A DNA stretch of 64,000 nucleotides from Micropterix aruncella (GCA_944548615.1 OX155957.1:28294935-28358934), one strand, 5' to 3'. Positions 43,914 to 55,639 are shown, counted from the stretch's first letter. Notes: generated by a model not told the origin, from the letters alone. Translations and numbers: made by a program.

Positions 43914-44042
43914 GACCTTCGTAGCGAGCGACAGTCAACGCCATCTATTAGGCAGTATATAAAGTGAAGTGAAATACAGACCTTCGCAGCGAGCGACGGT
44001 CAGCGCCATCTAATAGCCAGTATGTAAAGTAGCTCCCAGAAT
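43914..44042 (+). repeat. Two tandem units of about 67 bp
   Basis: AGACCTTCGTAGCGAGCGAC at 43914 and AGACCTTCGCAGCGAGCGAC at 43978, each followed by a GTCA.CGCCATCTA block and an AGTAT.TAAAGT end. Diverged at about 8 positions. Confidence 0.7.
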
Positions 44043-44199
44043 ATCGGTTAAAGTTGTCTAAGAAATCAGTAATAAGTATATATAATAAATATAATTTGTA
44101 ATACATCATAATCAACAGCAAAATGGGTAACATTTACAATTAAAATGTTATTGACAAAAATTCAGTAGCAAAAATTCGATAACATAATATGCCTAAAAC

Positions 44200-44290
44200 T
44201 ACTGTTGCAAATGATCCTATATTAATTTCACCTAACTAGGCTATAGCCTGTTCCAAGGCGGACATTTAAATGTTGATAAATATGTATTTT
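44200..44290 (-). mobile_element. LINE 3' stem-loop fragment
   Basis: ACAGGCTATAGCCTAGTTAG at 44251-44232 (minus); the stem AGGCTATAGCCT is a perfect palindrome. No coding part remains. Confidence 0.5.
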
Positions 44291-44439
44291 TTATAAAAAG
44301 AAAACTTGTACCCCCCCCCCCCCCCCCTCCCTTCTACCTTTCTACTAGCTTTTCCTTAAATCCTATTCCTCCCTTAGATATTGAGTTGATATATGTTATT
44401 AATTTCTGTGTTATTTTCAGTATTATGTTTATTATTGTA

Positions 44440-44977
44440 CAGTCTGGCCAGAAAAAGTAGACCCTACGATTTAGGGAAAAAATATTTATATTGCAACACA
44501 GTAATGTGAGAATCGTTAGACTCAATCATCTAGGGGCATGTCTCAGTGCCGTCACCCAAAAGGCGTACGCAGACTAGTGTTTCTGCTTATTTACTGATTA
44601 TATCACGTAACATCGACGTTTGAATGATTGTGAGATTGAAAGAAAAAAAATAATCATTAATGTTGACTACGAATGAGACAGTTAGGAACCAAAAATTTGT
44701 GTTTAAAATATACGAAATGTCAGACGAAACGTAACCTCAAAATGTATCTAGAAGCACATTTTGACACACTGAAAAAGTTTTCTCTACCTCAGCTTCGAAT
44801 AGTTTTGTTCATTTTTAACGCAAAAGAATTGAATAACGAAAATTAATGACAAAATGAACCCAATTTCATGAACCGAACTAAAAGAAAAAAGAATCATCCG
44901 TCATAAGGGTTAGTATTGCCACATCAAAATATCCCCCCCCCCCCCCCACACACACATAAATGAGTACAAATACTTTG
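44440..44977 (+). mobile_element. Mariner-like insertion, remnant
   Basis: Begins CAGTCTGGCCAGAAAAAGTA at a TA (44438-44439) and ends before a TA (44978-44979) where the interrupted LINE UTR resumes. No inverted right terminus is clear; the right side has a C-run (44933-44947) and a perfect hairpin (AAATGAGTACAAA-TAC-TTTGTACTCATTT). The transposase frame is not readable. Confidence 0.45.
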
Positions 44978-45097
44978 TACTCATTTATTATGACCACTAC
45001 TTTACAAAAATCATACCTGTTATATATTAATTTGCTTACATACACATTTAGTCACTATGACCCTGATGGTATGGTCGTAACATGTTGCTACTTTGCA

Positions 45098-45893
45098 TGG
45101 GCGTAATGTCAGCTTTTCAACTGGGGTTGCAAGGTCTGCTGGGCGGTTTTGGGGACATGGAATACCCCCCAGGTAAAAGGGGGGCCCGGTTATTTTTGAA
45201 AATTTGCTGTTAAAAAACTTCGTTACATACCATACCAGCATAAATGTTAAATAATGTATACCTATTGTTCTGGTTATTATTTATGCGCCTTGTTATACTA
45301 AAATGTTTTATTTTTAGTCACATACATAAACAACTTTTTAAAGTTTTGTCTGTTTAGAAAACATCATACTAAAATAAACAAGCTTTATTAAAGTTTTATT
45401 AGATGTCACCACAAGTACAATGAAGCCTTCTCTTTTCCTACACAAAACAAAGGCTTCTCTTTTGTTTTGAGTCAAAAACATCAATTACTTTGGGAATATC
45501 TATTTCAACACTCCTTTCGATTGCCAGAAGGGCGATGACGACAACCTTTTTTGGCCAGTTGTGTTTCTGGTGTAAGTTTTTAACCTACATAGAGATTAAA
45601 ATGACATTTCACAGAATGCTGAGTTCATAGGGATTGTAAAATACAAACTGAACAGTTCAAAAAGCAGAGCGAAAAGAATGAAAGCTATCATTGTGTGCTA
45701 ATTAATATATTTCTGAGACAAGTTTAATAAAGAATCAAGACTGTGCCACGTTTATAAACTGCAATTTTTTACTTGTTTACAAATAACTGATATTTTTACT
45801 GCCGATTTTTGGGATGGCAAAAAGAGGGGTTTGGGTATTCTGGGATGGCAAATGTCACTCCTTCCTACCCCGTAATTACGCCACTGGCCACAT
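45098..45893 (-). mobile_element. hAT-like insertion with C-terminal transposase remnant
   Basis: The minus strand at 45560-45440 reads IALLAIERSVEIDIPKVIDV followed by FDSKQKRSLCF and a stop, like the C-terminal dimerisation tail of hAT/ZMYM1-type transposases. The right end, on the minus strand, begins CCAGTGGCGTAATTACGGGG, a terminus type seen in this group. The left partner (GCATGGGCGTAATGTC) is weak. No 8-bp duplication seen. Confidence 0.45.
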
Positions 45894-45924
45894 GGCAATA
45901 GGAATAACCATGTTGTGTTCTATT

Positions 45925-46850
45925 TATTTATTTATTTATTTAGTACTTTATTCATTTTTTTTATACATATAGCCACATTATTACCAATGTTATAAAGTAA
46001 CTCGGAAAAATTTAACACGCAAATGTAGCAAATGGTCAGTGCCCACCTAACTAGTACTGTAATGTCCTGTATCTAGGCGGGTCAGAGTAAACAATTAAAA
46101 TTAGCGATTTAATTTATAAAGAACTAAATTGACTAACGTTTTATTTTTAGAGATAGTAAATGTACCTAATTAAAATTTAACATATAATATAATATAATAA
46201 TCTGTATAAATATTACAATGTATATACCTAATCATATATGTAATAATATGGGAAGTACATAGATACCTAAATTCGATTATAATAAATAATAAATATATTA
46301 TGGTATAAACATATTTATATTAGAATACAATTATATAAATACGATTATAAAAATATTGGGAAAAATAAGAAATACCATACGATATATTAATATTATATGC
46401 ATAATACTTTATGTATATGTATACGATATTAGTTTTAAAATCAACCATTATATAATATACGCTATACAAGACAAGTTTTCGGATTTAGACCTCCCTAATT
46501 CAAATACCCATTTATTTATATTATATAATGTTCTTTAGGTGTTTCCATTTCTCTTCTATGTCATTATATAACCTGGGCCCAAGGAAGAAAGCTTGACTTT
46601 GTGCAAATGTTGTTTGCACTCGAGGAATAAGGAAATTTTGTTTCCGTGAACTCTGAGTATTGCAGTTTTGTTGACTTTGATCATGCCTATCTTTATATTT
46701 ATGAAAAATTATTATCACATATTTTAGAAACAATTGCTTGACGTCCAGGACTTTAGATTCTTTGAAAAGACGCTCTGAATGGTAGTCATTAGGCTTCCTA
46801 TAAATTATCTGTAAGTGTGGACAATAAAGTTTTTCAATGTGTATAACCTA
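45925..46850 (-). pseudogene. 5'-truncated LINE (family A) with RT C-terminus
   Basis: The minus strand from about 46850 reads LQIIYRKPNDYHSERLFKES, then KVLDVKQLFLKYVIIIFH. 46640-46525 gives RKQNFLIPRVQTTFAQSQAF and FLGPRLYNDIE. This is the same protein region as 3390-3854. The tail (TTTA)n is at 45922-45942. The stem-loop near 46068-46045 is degraded but CTAGTTAGG remains. Confidence 0.7.
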
Positions 46851-46949
46851 TATAAAAACCAAGTAAAGAAAATAATATAATAAACGCATAATATAATATG
46901 CGTTTTGACGTCAATTGCTTAATATTTTCTTCGAAAATTACTGTTTTGG

Positions 46950-47350
46950 ATGCCGCTCCTGCCATCTATCGGCCGGAAGCCGCACTAGACGGCGCCGCTC
47001 TCGTGTGCTGGGTTCGCATACTGTGACGAGGCGTAGCGCGCACACACACATGCACGCGCGCGCGCCCGCCATGTTGGGTGAGGTCAAGCGAGCAATCTCG
47101 CCAAGTTTGCGTCGCGACAGCGCAAGTTGTGGAACTTTCTAGGTCACACGTACACGCGGCGCGGCGCGGCTGTGTGCGCGCCGACGCGCGTATCCGTGCA
47201 CGGTGGCGATGAACACTTCCGCACTTTTATCGACATTCGATATCATAAAAACAAATGCCGCGCGCCGGGTATAAAATCTTTATTGCATATTGTTTACGGA
47301 GGCGGCCGGTCGTTACTCGTTTGTGCGGATAATAAATAAACAAACAGGTA
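46950..47350 (+). promoter_or_regulatory. Promoter-like CpG-rich region with TATA box
   Basis: GC-rich, with (CG)n/(CA)n stretches near 47040-47065, a GCCAT (YY1/Pho) core within CCGCCATGTTGGG near 47068, and AGGTCACACG at 47141-47150 (close to the insect Motif 1 site). GGGTATAAAA at 47267-47276 is a good TATA box. About 70 bases downstream lies CAG|GTATGG (47347/47348), a possible 5' splice site, which would make a short non-coding first exon. This is inference; no coding exon was found downstream. Confidence 0.35.
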
Positions 47351-47554
47351 TGGACATGACAGTGTGCACGACGTGTGATAGCTATTCAAGTAAAGTGCAT
47401 TTTTAGGGTTCCCTACCAAAGCATGTAAATAGAACTGCAATGGGTACATAATTAAATAAAAAGACCTAATGAAACGAATACAAATATTTTGGAATTTATG
47501 CAGGATAGCTCACTCTGCCATATATTAAAAAAACTAAATCTACAGCCAAACAGG

Positions 47555-47800
47555 TGTTTATGAAGCTTTAAAAAAAACTAACAACCTACCGTCATATAGG
47601 TGTTTATGAATCGTTTTTTATACATTAACATAACCTACTGCCATATAGATGTTTGACGCTTCTTTAAACGCCTATATCTCGATCTTTTGTAGAGATAGAG
47701 CAAAGATTTGAAAGATTTGAAATCAGTGTTCATTAACATAATGGGTTACATTAAAACATCTTCAATTTAGAAGAGTTTGCTAAATTGCATAAATACCTTT
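47555..47800. repeat. Dispersed repeat, second copy of 6878-7135
   Basis: Contains CAACCTACCGTCATATAGGT and ATAACCTACTGCCATATAGA, GACGCTTCTTTAAACGCCTA and a TTACATTAAAACATCTT block, in the same order as the first copy. Confidence 0.55.
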
Positions 47801-47804
47801 ATTT

Positions 47805-48295
47805 TTAATTAAAATTTTATTAACCTGGTAATGCAACAAATATATTTTTGATAAAGGCTTGTTAAATCGTGGGTCGGTTTTACCCGGATACGACCAACTA
47901 CGCTCGAAATAGGGCCGCAAGTCCTGGAGTGTTAAAAAACTCATTTCGCTGATTCAAAATCTCTTTTTGTTTTGGAATCCGTCAATTCAAAGTGTGTAAA
48001 GTAAATAAATTCCAACACCGTATAGTCTACGAATTATAGGCTGGCATGTTTGTCATTAAAAGGCAATGTCATAATCAGAAAATCTCAATCTGTCCGGCTT
48101 ATTTGAGTTTCTAAAGCCCTTTCAGGCCCAAAACTTTTTATTTTCTAAAACCATGTTTTTTTTTGCACGGCAAAGGAAGGGGTGCTTAATAGGTAACGGC
48201 ACGAAAATTATTTTTTAGTGCATCGCGGAATTCATGCACGATCGCTTGGCGCGGATCTCGCCCCACGAAATTGATTCGACGATAGATCCGCGATA
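47805..48295. other. AT-rich stretch with a lone TIR terminus
   Basis: 48024-48050 has TATAGTCTACGAATTATAGG, a relative of the 28448 terminus, without a partner nearby. No gene seen. Confidence 0.4.
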
Positions 48296-48299
48296 TCCG

Positions 48300-48617
48300 C
48301 GAATCCCCGTGGTCCGCGATAGATTCGGTAGACAACGTTTCACCACTATGTTAGGGAGAAGACCGCGCAAGCGACCTCGAACTCGTAACCAGTCGGGAGA
48401 CCGGAGTAATCTGGTTGCAACTGGTAGTAAGGGAGCGAGTGTCGGCCCGCTGGGTAACATACGTTGGCTTTTTACGGGCATGTGGCAGAGCTTGACGGCG
48501 GACTGTTTTGTCCCAAATCTTCTGCGCTCACCTCACGGGAGACAGCACGATCAAATTTCGTTAAAACTTCCCGAGGTAACGGGTTCGCCCGTTGTAGTCG
48601 ACAGCTCTAGTTGTAGA
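48300..48617 (-). repeat. GC-rich repeat family, truncated copy
   Basis: The constant end (GTTGTAGTCGACAGCTCTAG at 48592-48611) is present; the body extends to GGTCCGCGATAGATTCGGTA at 48311. It lacks the far half. Truncation is again at the far (minus-strand 5') side. Confidence 0.8.
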
Positions 48618-48619
48618 AT

Positions 48620-50685
48620 CAGGTCATGTTCACTATAAAAATGCATTGTCAACGGAACTGAACCAACGTGTAAAATTTTAACTTTTAGGATAAGAGGAAT
48701 TGGTTCTAAATCAGTTTGCAAGATTTGACCTAGAAACAAACTAACATACGAGTACATACTAGTACTCATTGCAAGGTAAATAAAAGCTTGTTAAAAATAC
48801 GTTCTTATCGTGTCAATCTAATTATTATTCTATTAGTCTACGTCTGGATAAATGTCGAACCGTCCATCTACGGCCACCTCCTACAGAATCAGAGATCCGT
48901 GGGTCGGACAGTTGTAGTATCCGACGTTGCTGTAGACTGCGGCGGCTTAATTAATTGGCCAATTTACAATCCGTTGATTGTGCGATGCGGTCTCTCCGCT
49001 TTGGGCAAGATTCCGCTTTACAATTTTAATGAGTATTCATCGACATCAAAGCGACGAAACGAACAAAGTAACAAAGAGCTCTCTCGGTCCGAAAAGACTA
49101 CACAGGAAGCGACAAATTACACCGCCCTAATTAAATTAAAATGTCGTTTCGAATACACAATGCGGCGAGTGGAGGACCACGGGTAGGTAATATCACAAAT
49201 TATGTAAATGAAATTACGTAGTGCGAAGAATTATATAAAGTCCGGAGTCCACCGCTCACCCCCAGAAGTATAATAATAATATTAGGATGGGCCCGATTCC
49301 GGTCGGTGAATTCCATGGTAGTTCCGTTTGCATCTATCTATATGGCATGCTGCGATTCTACTGAAGAAACCGTAAATATTATGACCAAAAGGTTTTCAAA
49401 ATCTCCTTGAAAAAAGATTGGGTCATTTCGTACCCACTTGAGAAGTTTGTTTTAACATTTCGTGACGTATACCAAACCAAAGCTTATAACACTTGTTACA
49501 TATCATTCTATATAAGCTAAGATGAAGTATGTGACTGAAAAAAGTTATCGTTTTGAAATGGAAAAATATTTTATTCAATAGTTATTCATATTATTATTAT
49601 TATTATTTAGTAACATTTTGCAAAGTATTCATATTTTTAGTAAAGTGCCTTTATTTACTTAGTTTTATTTAAACAACACGGTTGTTTATATTATTTATAT
49701 ACAATGTATGGATAAAATAGATATATCATATATGGATAAACTGCATAGACGACCAGAGTGCGGTTGTCAGGTAAGATTTTGCGCCTGGGCCCTCGGTATT
49801 CTTTTGTTTTACGTTGGAGTTGTCTAAACAAGTTTACGGATGTCTAAACTTGTCTAAACTTTGTCTAAACTTCTAATGTGTATAATTCCAATACGACATA
49901 GATTAATGTGTTGAACTTTTTAATTATTACTTCTTTTCACAACCACAATTGATTGTTTCAAGTACATATTTGTTACACTTTGGGTACGCCTCTGATAAAA
50001 AATACCAATTATCCTTTGGTTTTAATGTATAGTAAAATATTTCTAATGGTATGTATTCTTAAAAAACAAAAACCGGAAGTGATTCTGTAAGTCATTCGAG
50101 GTTTTTGAAGTATTCGTTACGGTTTACGTTACGAAAGTTACGTTACGAAAAAGGTGTATTTTGGTTTTAAACTTTCGAGATGTGATTTTTTATTGTGAGA
50201 AGTATTTTTTGGCGGTCCGCCAGTCTGCCTCGCGAATACAAACGCGACTACAGGCGAAGGCTTACAAGAAAACCGAAACCGCCTGAAAACATTCGTACCT
50301 ACAGGGCAACTGAAATTTAAATTCTGTAACCGTTCATCGTGTCTCCTTTTATTTCTTTGTTTTATTTCTTCAATTATCTATCTGTTTTCGATATCAATGT
50401 AACAATTTAGAAGTAAAATGATTGAAATTCAAGATTTTGAACTTTCAATTATTATTGAAATGCTTCTATTCACATGAAAGAGCGCTGAAACAAAGATAAA
50501 GATAGGAATATAGGGGGCCTCATTTCTTCCCCTTGATATTATATTGTTTTTTGTGTGACTAAATTGCTTGACAAATTAAAACACTATTGTCCGCCAATTC
50601 GATTCATTTTTATTTTACTTTGATTGTCCATTTGATAGGATTAATATAATAAATTTAGTGTATACATTCTTATTCTTTTTTTAAT
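48620..50685. other. Intergenic, includes an unexplained 133-codon frame
   Basis: A plus-strand frame 48788-49186 (FVYVWIN-like start, ...VVVSDVAVDCGGLINWP...) is long for this AT content but unrecognised; composition at 48840-49130 is GC-balanced. 49801-49870 has TTGTCTAAAC tandem words. The rest is AT-rich. Confidence 0.3.
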
Positions 50686-50689
50686 TTAA

Positions 50690-50790
50690 TCATTTATTAT
50701 ATGTATATAGGTTATACACATATTTATATAAAAATAAATGTCCGCTTTAAAACAGGCTATAGCTTAGTTAGTTGACTTTAAAATAAGATC
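50690..50790 (+). mobile_element. LINE 3' stem-loop fragment
   Basis: ACAGGCTATAGCTTAGTTAG at 50752-50771. The stem AGGCTATAGCTT pairs with one G-U. Confidence 0.5.
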
Positions 50791-51169
50791 ACTGGCAATA
50801 GACGTATGTATATAAGACGTACTTAATAATATAGCCGTTTTTAGATGGCGACCCCATTTTTGGGAAAAAGAAAATAAAACTCTTACGCGACGTCCTTACA
50901 CTGTAATTTAGTTCTCTCGGCCTCTTAGTCTTTTCCACAGCTGTAACTGTAAGCATTCATATAAAATAAAATTTGTGTAAAAACCATAGCGAAAACCACA
51001 TTAATTTTAACTGTTTTTTGTACTTTCGAAACTGCACTTACTTGTTTCCATCTTGGATCAACATAAAGGTTTGTAAAAGAAAGATAAAAAAATACATAAT
51101 AAATATGTTTGTCTTCCGACGCTGTAAATGTTGTCATATAATATATATAAAAGATTTTGTAATATTTTC

Positions 51170-51262
51170 GATTTTTATTTTTAGATAGACTGCGACTCCC
51201 CGGGAGTCTCTTCGCGACCCTCCCATGGGCTCGCAACCCACTAGTTGAAAAACACTGGTCTA
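51170..51262. mobile_element. hAT-type terminus remnant
   Basis: The right side, on the minus strand, begins CAGTGTTTTTCAACTAGTGG and continues GTTGCGAGCCCATGGG, a common hAT terminal inverted repeat type. The matching left end was not found. Confidence 0.4.
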
Positions 51263-51449
51263 TGACATTTTAATTGTAAATGTTGTCTATTTTGTGTAGA
51301 TTACTGGGAATTACAAAGTAAAATAAATTTAATTAAACGTGGAATTGAATTACTTAATTAGTTCCATTTTAAATATATAGATATTCTGAAACTTGGTTAT
51401 TAGTTTACACTGAAAAATAATAAATAATCGAAATATCCTACAATTGAAT

Positions 51450-51725
51450 GGTCAACGACCTGATTGGCTAGGCTAGGGCGGCGAACGACCGTGCCGTCCG
51501 AAATTGCCCTGCCGTTAAATTAGCATTAACCAAGAATGCATTGTACGGCAGTTTTATGATGCGTGAAAATTACTCCCGCTTCCTTATCAAGCGGTGTCCC
51601 GCGAGACAAAGCTTCTGCAATTAGACGCAGGGCACAGAGAATCGAATCGCGGAAACGACCATTAAATTCACGTGCCCTGCGCGACGCTACCGCTATCCTG
51701 CGGTGAATAGCGAAAAGAGATAGAG
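51450..51725. promoter_or_regulatory. GC-balanced intronic stretch beside Kdm3 exon
   Basis: Non-repetitive sequence immediately downstream of the exon at 51732 on the minus strand, with TTAGCATTAACCAAG and TTTTATGATGCG words. It looks like conserved intronic DNA by composition only. Confidence 0.25.
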
Positions 51726-51731
51726 ACTCAC

Positions 51732-51845
51732 CTGGAACGGCAGTAGCTCCGAGTAGTTGGTGAACTGGAGGCCTTTGTCCAGGAGATATTCGATGGGTTG
51801 GAGATTTGGCGAAAGCTCGAAGTCCGATACCAATGACGTGAACGA
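51732..51845 (-). CDS. Kdm3: Kdm3 lysine demethylase, internal exon (38 codons)
   Basis: On the minus strand, TTTTGCAG precedes the exon and GTGAGT follows it; the exon is 114 bp, phase 0 at both ends. It encodes SFTSLVSDFELSPNLQPIEY and then LLDKGLQFTNYSELLPFQ. In vertebrate JMJD1C/KDM3 the homologous N-terminal stretch follows WPAL directly and has the pattern F-x2-LV...VEFLVDKxLxF...FQPYQ. The exon is 5 kb downstream of the one at 56826-56975 with matching phase. The protein is a nuclear JmjC H3K9 demethylase; this part is N-terminal, far from the catalytic JmjC domain, which must be encoded beyond the window's searchable exons. Confidence 0.8.
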
Positions 51846-52083
51846 CTGCAAAATAATTAAATTATTTTCATAGTAAACTTATTTGATTCAAGAGACAATA
51901 CTACCACTAACTTTCCCAGACGTTATCAAGTTCAAGTAATTCATTTTTAATAACCCTATCTGGGCGTATTAATTAAATTTCCAATTATTATTAAAAATTA
52001 GAAATGAAATTGCATTGCAAAAAACACATAAATATATAGAAAGCTTCTATATAACGAAGAAAAATCTAATTTAAAAAAAAGAA

Positions 52084-52665
52084 GTGTGGCACTCGGGGAC
52101 TGCCACGGTAAAGCTATTGCATAGCATTTTTAACAACTTATGCAATTATAATTATTTATTTATTTATTTTATTTATTTATTTCTGATATCATGATAAAAC
52201 GTTGAAATTATTCCGTATCATTTGCGGCTGCGGAAGCAAATGATTCGGAATAATTTAAACGTCTTCCAATAGAGCGCCGCGCACGATTTTTTTATTCGAT
52301 AAAGCAAAAAAAACGGATTATTCGAAAAAAATCGTAGATAAAAAGATAGATAATTAAATTATCTTTAAAATGGTGCAGGTTTCATAGTAATACGCCAGAT
52401 AGTATTTGCGTAGTAGTCGTTTTTGTTTTCGGTTAGACCTAATTTCACAAATTAATTACACTATGTAATATAAACAAAATCTAAAATATTCAAAGCTAAG
52501 AATATTAGGAAAATGTTCTTGTTTAACATATATTTATTTCGAATCGTTAGCAGTACTCGTTTAGACGTAATTATCAGTTTAAAATCAATAATTTTCGTTA
52601 AGAAATTGCTTCATTCGGTCACCGCGCTGGCCTCTAGACCCGCGATAAAAGCTATGCAATAGCTT
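52084..52665. mobile_element. TIR element copy 1 (AAGCTATTGCATAGC ends)
   Basis: AAGCTATTGCATAGC at 52111-52125 and its complement GCTATGCAATAGCTT at 52651-52665. A 27-base lead (GTGTGGCACTCGGGGACTGC...) is shared with copy 2. Copy 1 carries an extra hairpin segment at about 52201-52260 (arms AAATTATTCCGTATCATTTG and CAAATGATTCGGAATAATTT, one mismatch) absent from copy 2. Confidence 0.7.
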
Positions 52666-52779
52666 AAAAAAAGATTTCAAAAGTTTAAAAAGCACCCAAA
52701 AAGAATTATAGCATCCAAATGTAACATACCACAATTGTTAGAGTAAACATTGCATTAATGTTGTAAAAAAAATGTACGC

Positions 52780-52880
52780 CGAAAAGGCAGGGGTACGGCA
52801 CTGAATAATACTAAACTCCATGTCTAGTACTACACCACAATCACAATAAAATAAATTGAATTGAATTGAATTGAACAACA
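52780..52880 (+). mobile_element. RTE-type LINE 3' tail
   Basis: TACGCCGAAAAGGCAGGGGT, then CCACAATCACAATAAAATAA and (ATTGA)n at about 52855-52875. The short tandem tail and preceding words resemble RTE-clade 3' ends; no coding part. Confidence 0.4.
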
Positions 52881-52980
52881 TAACTTAAACGATTAAATTA
52901 TTAAATTATCACAATTGTTAGCAAAATTATGCAAATAAATAAATATTATTAATACTAATGACAATATTAAAAAAAAATAC

Positions 52981-53462
52981 GTGTGGCACTCGGGGACTGC
53001 CACGGTAAAGCTATTGCATAGCATTTTTTAACAACTTATGCAATTATAATTATTTATTTAGTTTATTTATGCAGTATTTTTTCGAAAAAAAAAAAAAACA
53101 AAAAAGTTTTCTCGATTTTTTCTTGAAAAAATTCGTAGATAAAAAGATAGATAATTAAATTATCTTTAAAATGGTGCAGGTTTCATAATAATACGCCAGA
53201 TAGTATTTGCGTTGTAGTCGTTTTTGTGTTCGGTTAGACCTAATTTCACAAATTAATTACACTATGTAATATAAACAAAATCTAAAATATTCAAAGCTAA
53301 GCATATTAGAAGAAGGTTCTTGTTTAACATATATTTTTTTCGAATCGCAAGCAGTACTCGTTTAGACGTAATTATCAGTTTAAAATCATTAATTTTCGCT
53401 AAGAAATTTCTTCATTCGGTCGCCGCGCTGGCCTAGCCGCGATAAAAGCTATGCAATAGCTT
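52981..53462. mobile_element. TIR element copy 2 (AAGCTATTGCATAGC ends)
   Basis: Same orientation as copy 1, about 90% similar by eye outside gaps. Terminal words at 53008-53022 and 53448-53462. In place of the hairpin segment of copy 1 it has an A-run (about 53084-53098). Confidence 0.7.
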
Positions 53463-54994
53463 AACAGAATAAAAAATAATATAATTATGTAGCTACCATA
53501 AAACAATAAGGTTACAAGCAATTTAAGCAGTAGGTGTGCATACATATATCGCTCCGAACAAAATATAAAACTGAATATGATTAACCAAAATAGATAGGTA
53601 GGTAGATACAGAGATTCAATTAAAACTTGAATAATTCAATTAGGAATGAATAATTAAAATTATTTGAGGCCTGTTGGCGCTCTATTAAAGAGTAGTGGTA
53701 CTAATAACAAATAGTGGCGACATCTATCCTTATGTAGCGGCATCTATACTGCGGCCCTCTATTAATAATAAAGTTACATAGAATTTACCTGTCGGTTTTG
53801 AAACAAACATAAAAAATAAAAAAAGTACATTTATATGAATTAATATTAGTGCATTCTACGCGACAGACGTAGAAGACAGTTTGTAAGAAGACAGTTTTCT
53901 TAAATCGGTACTATACTATAGAAAAAAATGTGTTGTTCCCACACATCGTTTCTAAATATTATGAGTATACAAATAAGACTCTATATATAGGTCCCACTGG
54001 AAGTTTCCGGAACTGTAAAATGACATAAATAAGTTTAAAAAGATAATTACAACAATTTAAAACGGAAATTAAAAAAATACCAAAAATTGGCTTTTTGTGA
54101 AATTAATTTTATAAATTTGTGACGTTTGGAAGTGTTTCGTTTTGATAAGATGGTCATTAAAAAAAACACCTTAAATTTAGTTTAAAAACCAAAAATTAAC
54201 GAATTTCAATCGTTGCAGAAATTTAAAATTCGGTTTTTTCGAAAGCTTATTTATCATATACTTTTTCTGAACAAAAATTATATGAAATAGATCATTACAA
54301 AACCTATAACAATTCTTTAATATATTTCAAACCCAAAAGTTGATATGAACATCCATTAATGCTTTCTTCCAGAATAAAGATGAGGCATTTTGGTGGCAGT
54401 ATTTATTTTGTAGCTTAGGAACAAATAAACCAATTATTTAGCGAGTTTTTCCAAATCTTGTAGTTTTTTTTCCTATAATAAAACTGTGTCATTAAGTCTA
54501 AACACAACATTCCTGAGTTAATACATTTTTAAACTACACCCACGATATATTAAAAATCTTATTATATTAATATTTAGTTACTCCGACGAAAATATTTTAT
54601 GATCACCAATTTATAAATATTTTAAGATCATCTTTTCTCTTATTATTTGGTGCTCCCGGGATCATTATTATCTTTTTTTGTATTATTTATTAACTAGCAA
54701 CCTGACTATTTTAATTAATACTTCTTATTAAATAAATAAAATAAATAAATAAAATAAATAAATATTACTGGCTTTTTTTTCTTCAAATTATTACCTCTAT
54801 GCTATTTTTCTCTATTTACATTATCATTGCAATTTTATTTTTATTGTATTTTATTTTTATTATTATTTTATTATTATTTTTACTGGTTATATTTAGTTTT
54901 TTTTTCAACCTGATTATGAAGTAGGTATTAGATAAAATAAATCTTAAAATACATACTACTTATTTATTAGAGTTATTAGAATAATTTTATTTCA

Positions 54995-55185
54995 TTTCTT
55001 CTTTTTCTCAGTACTTTGATAAGTGTGCGCACAATACAAAACTTACAAGTAACCTAGTCGAGTCTACCTTGGTACGGGCTTCGGCCTAGTTCGGCAGACT
55101 TTGTAAATTACCATTTTGAACATTACTTTTGAAAATAAATGTATTCTTATTCTTATTCATGTTCTTATTCTCATTTTAAGATCGT
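54995..55185 (+). mobile_element. LINE 3' end with (TTCTTA)n tail
   Basis: ACGGGCTTCGGCCTAGTTCG at 55074-55093 is the stem-loop motif with a TTCG loop. GAAAATAAATG precedes (TTCTTA)n at about 55144-55175. Confidence 0.6.
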
Positions 55186-55459
55186 CAATTTACTCTACTT
55201 CTGAAGGTAGGCATTCCTGCACATGGATGCATCATTGCGTCTAATATTCTCAGTACTTAATGTAAATAATTATAGGAAATTAACTATCGTCTTTGTTGTG
55301 ACCATATAAATTGGTTTGATGAATTTATATCGCTATGAGAATCATCAAAATTCAGAAAATAGTGTGATAATGAAAATTTCATCAAAGATAACAACGTCTA
55401 TAACCATAATTACCCTAAAAATAATGACAGAAAATCGTAGACTTAAAGTGTCGACATTT

Positions 55460-55615
55460 AAATTAATGGTCAAATCCAGCAATATAGCCTGCGTCGATAA
55501 AATTAAAAATTACTGTCTTAGGCAAATGTCAACTAACTATGGTCAAATCCAGCAATATAGCCTGCGTCGATAAAATTAAAAATTACTGTCTTAGGCAAAT
55601 GTCAACTAACTATCA
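55460..55615 (+). repeat. Perfect tandem duplication of about 73 bp
   Basis: ATGGTCAAATCCAGCAATAT at 55466 and 55539-55558, with the following GCCTGCGTCGATAAAATTAA and AATGTCAACTAACTA blocks repeated identically. Confidence 0.8.
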
Positions 55616-55639
55616 GGATATTTTCCTTTATTTTACAGC

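Larger units (their letters stand above)
44310..45930 (+). mobile_element. Family B LINE 3' UTR, broken by two insertions
   Basis: 44360-44439, 44978-45097 and 45895-45925 together follow the order of 465-700 (TCCTATTCCTCCCTT, GAGTTGA, ATTATGTT, TATTA.GACCACTA, ACACATTTAGTC, CATGTTG..CTTTG, GGCAATAG, TTGTTGT). The gaps are filled by 44440-44977 and about 45098-45893. Confidence 0.6.
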
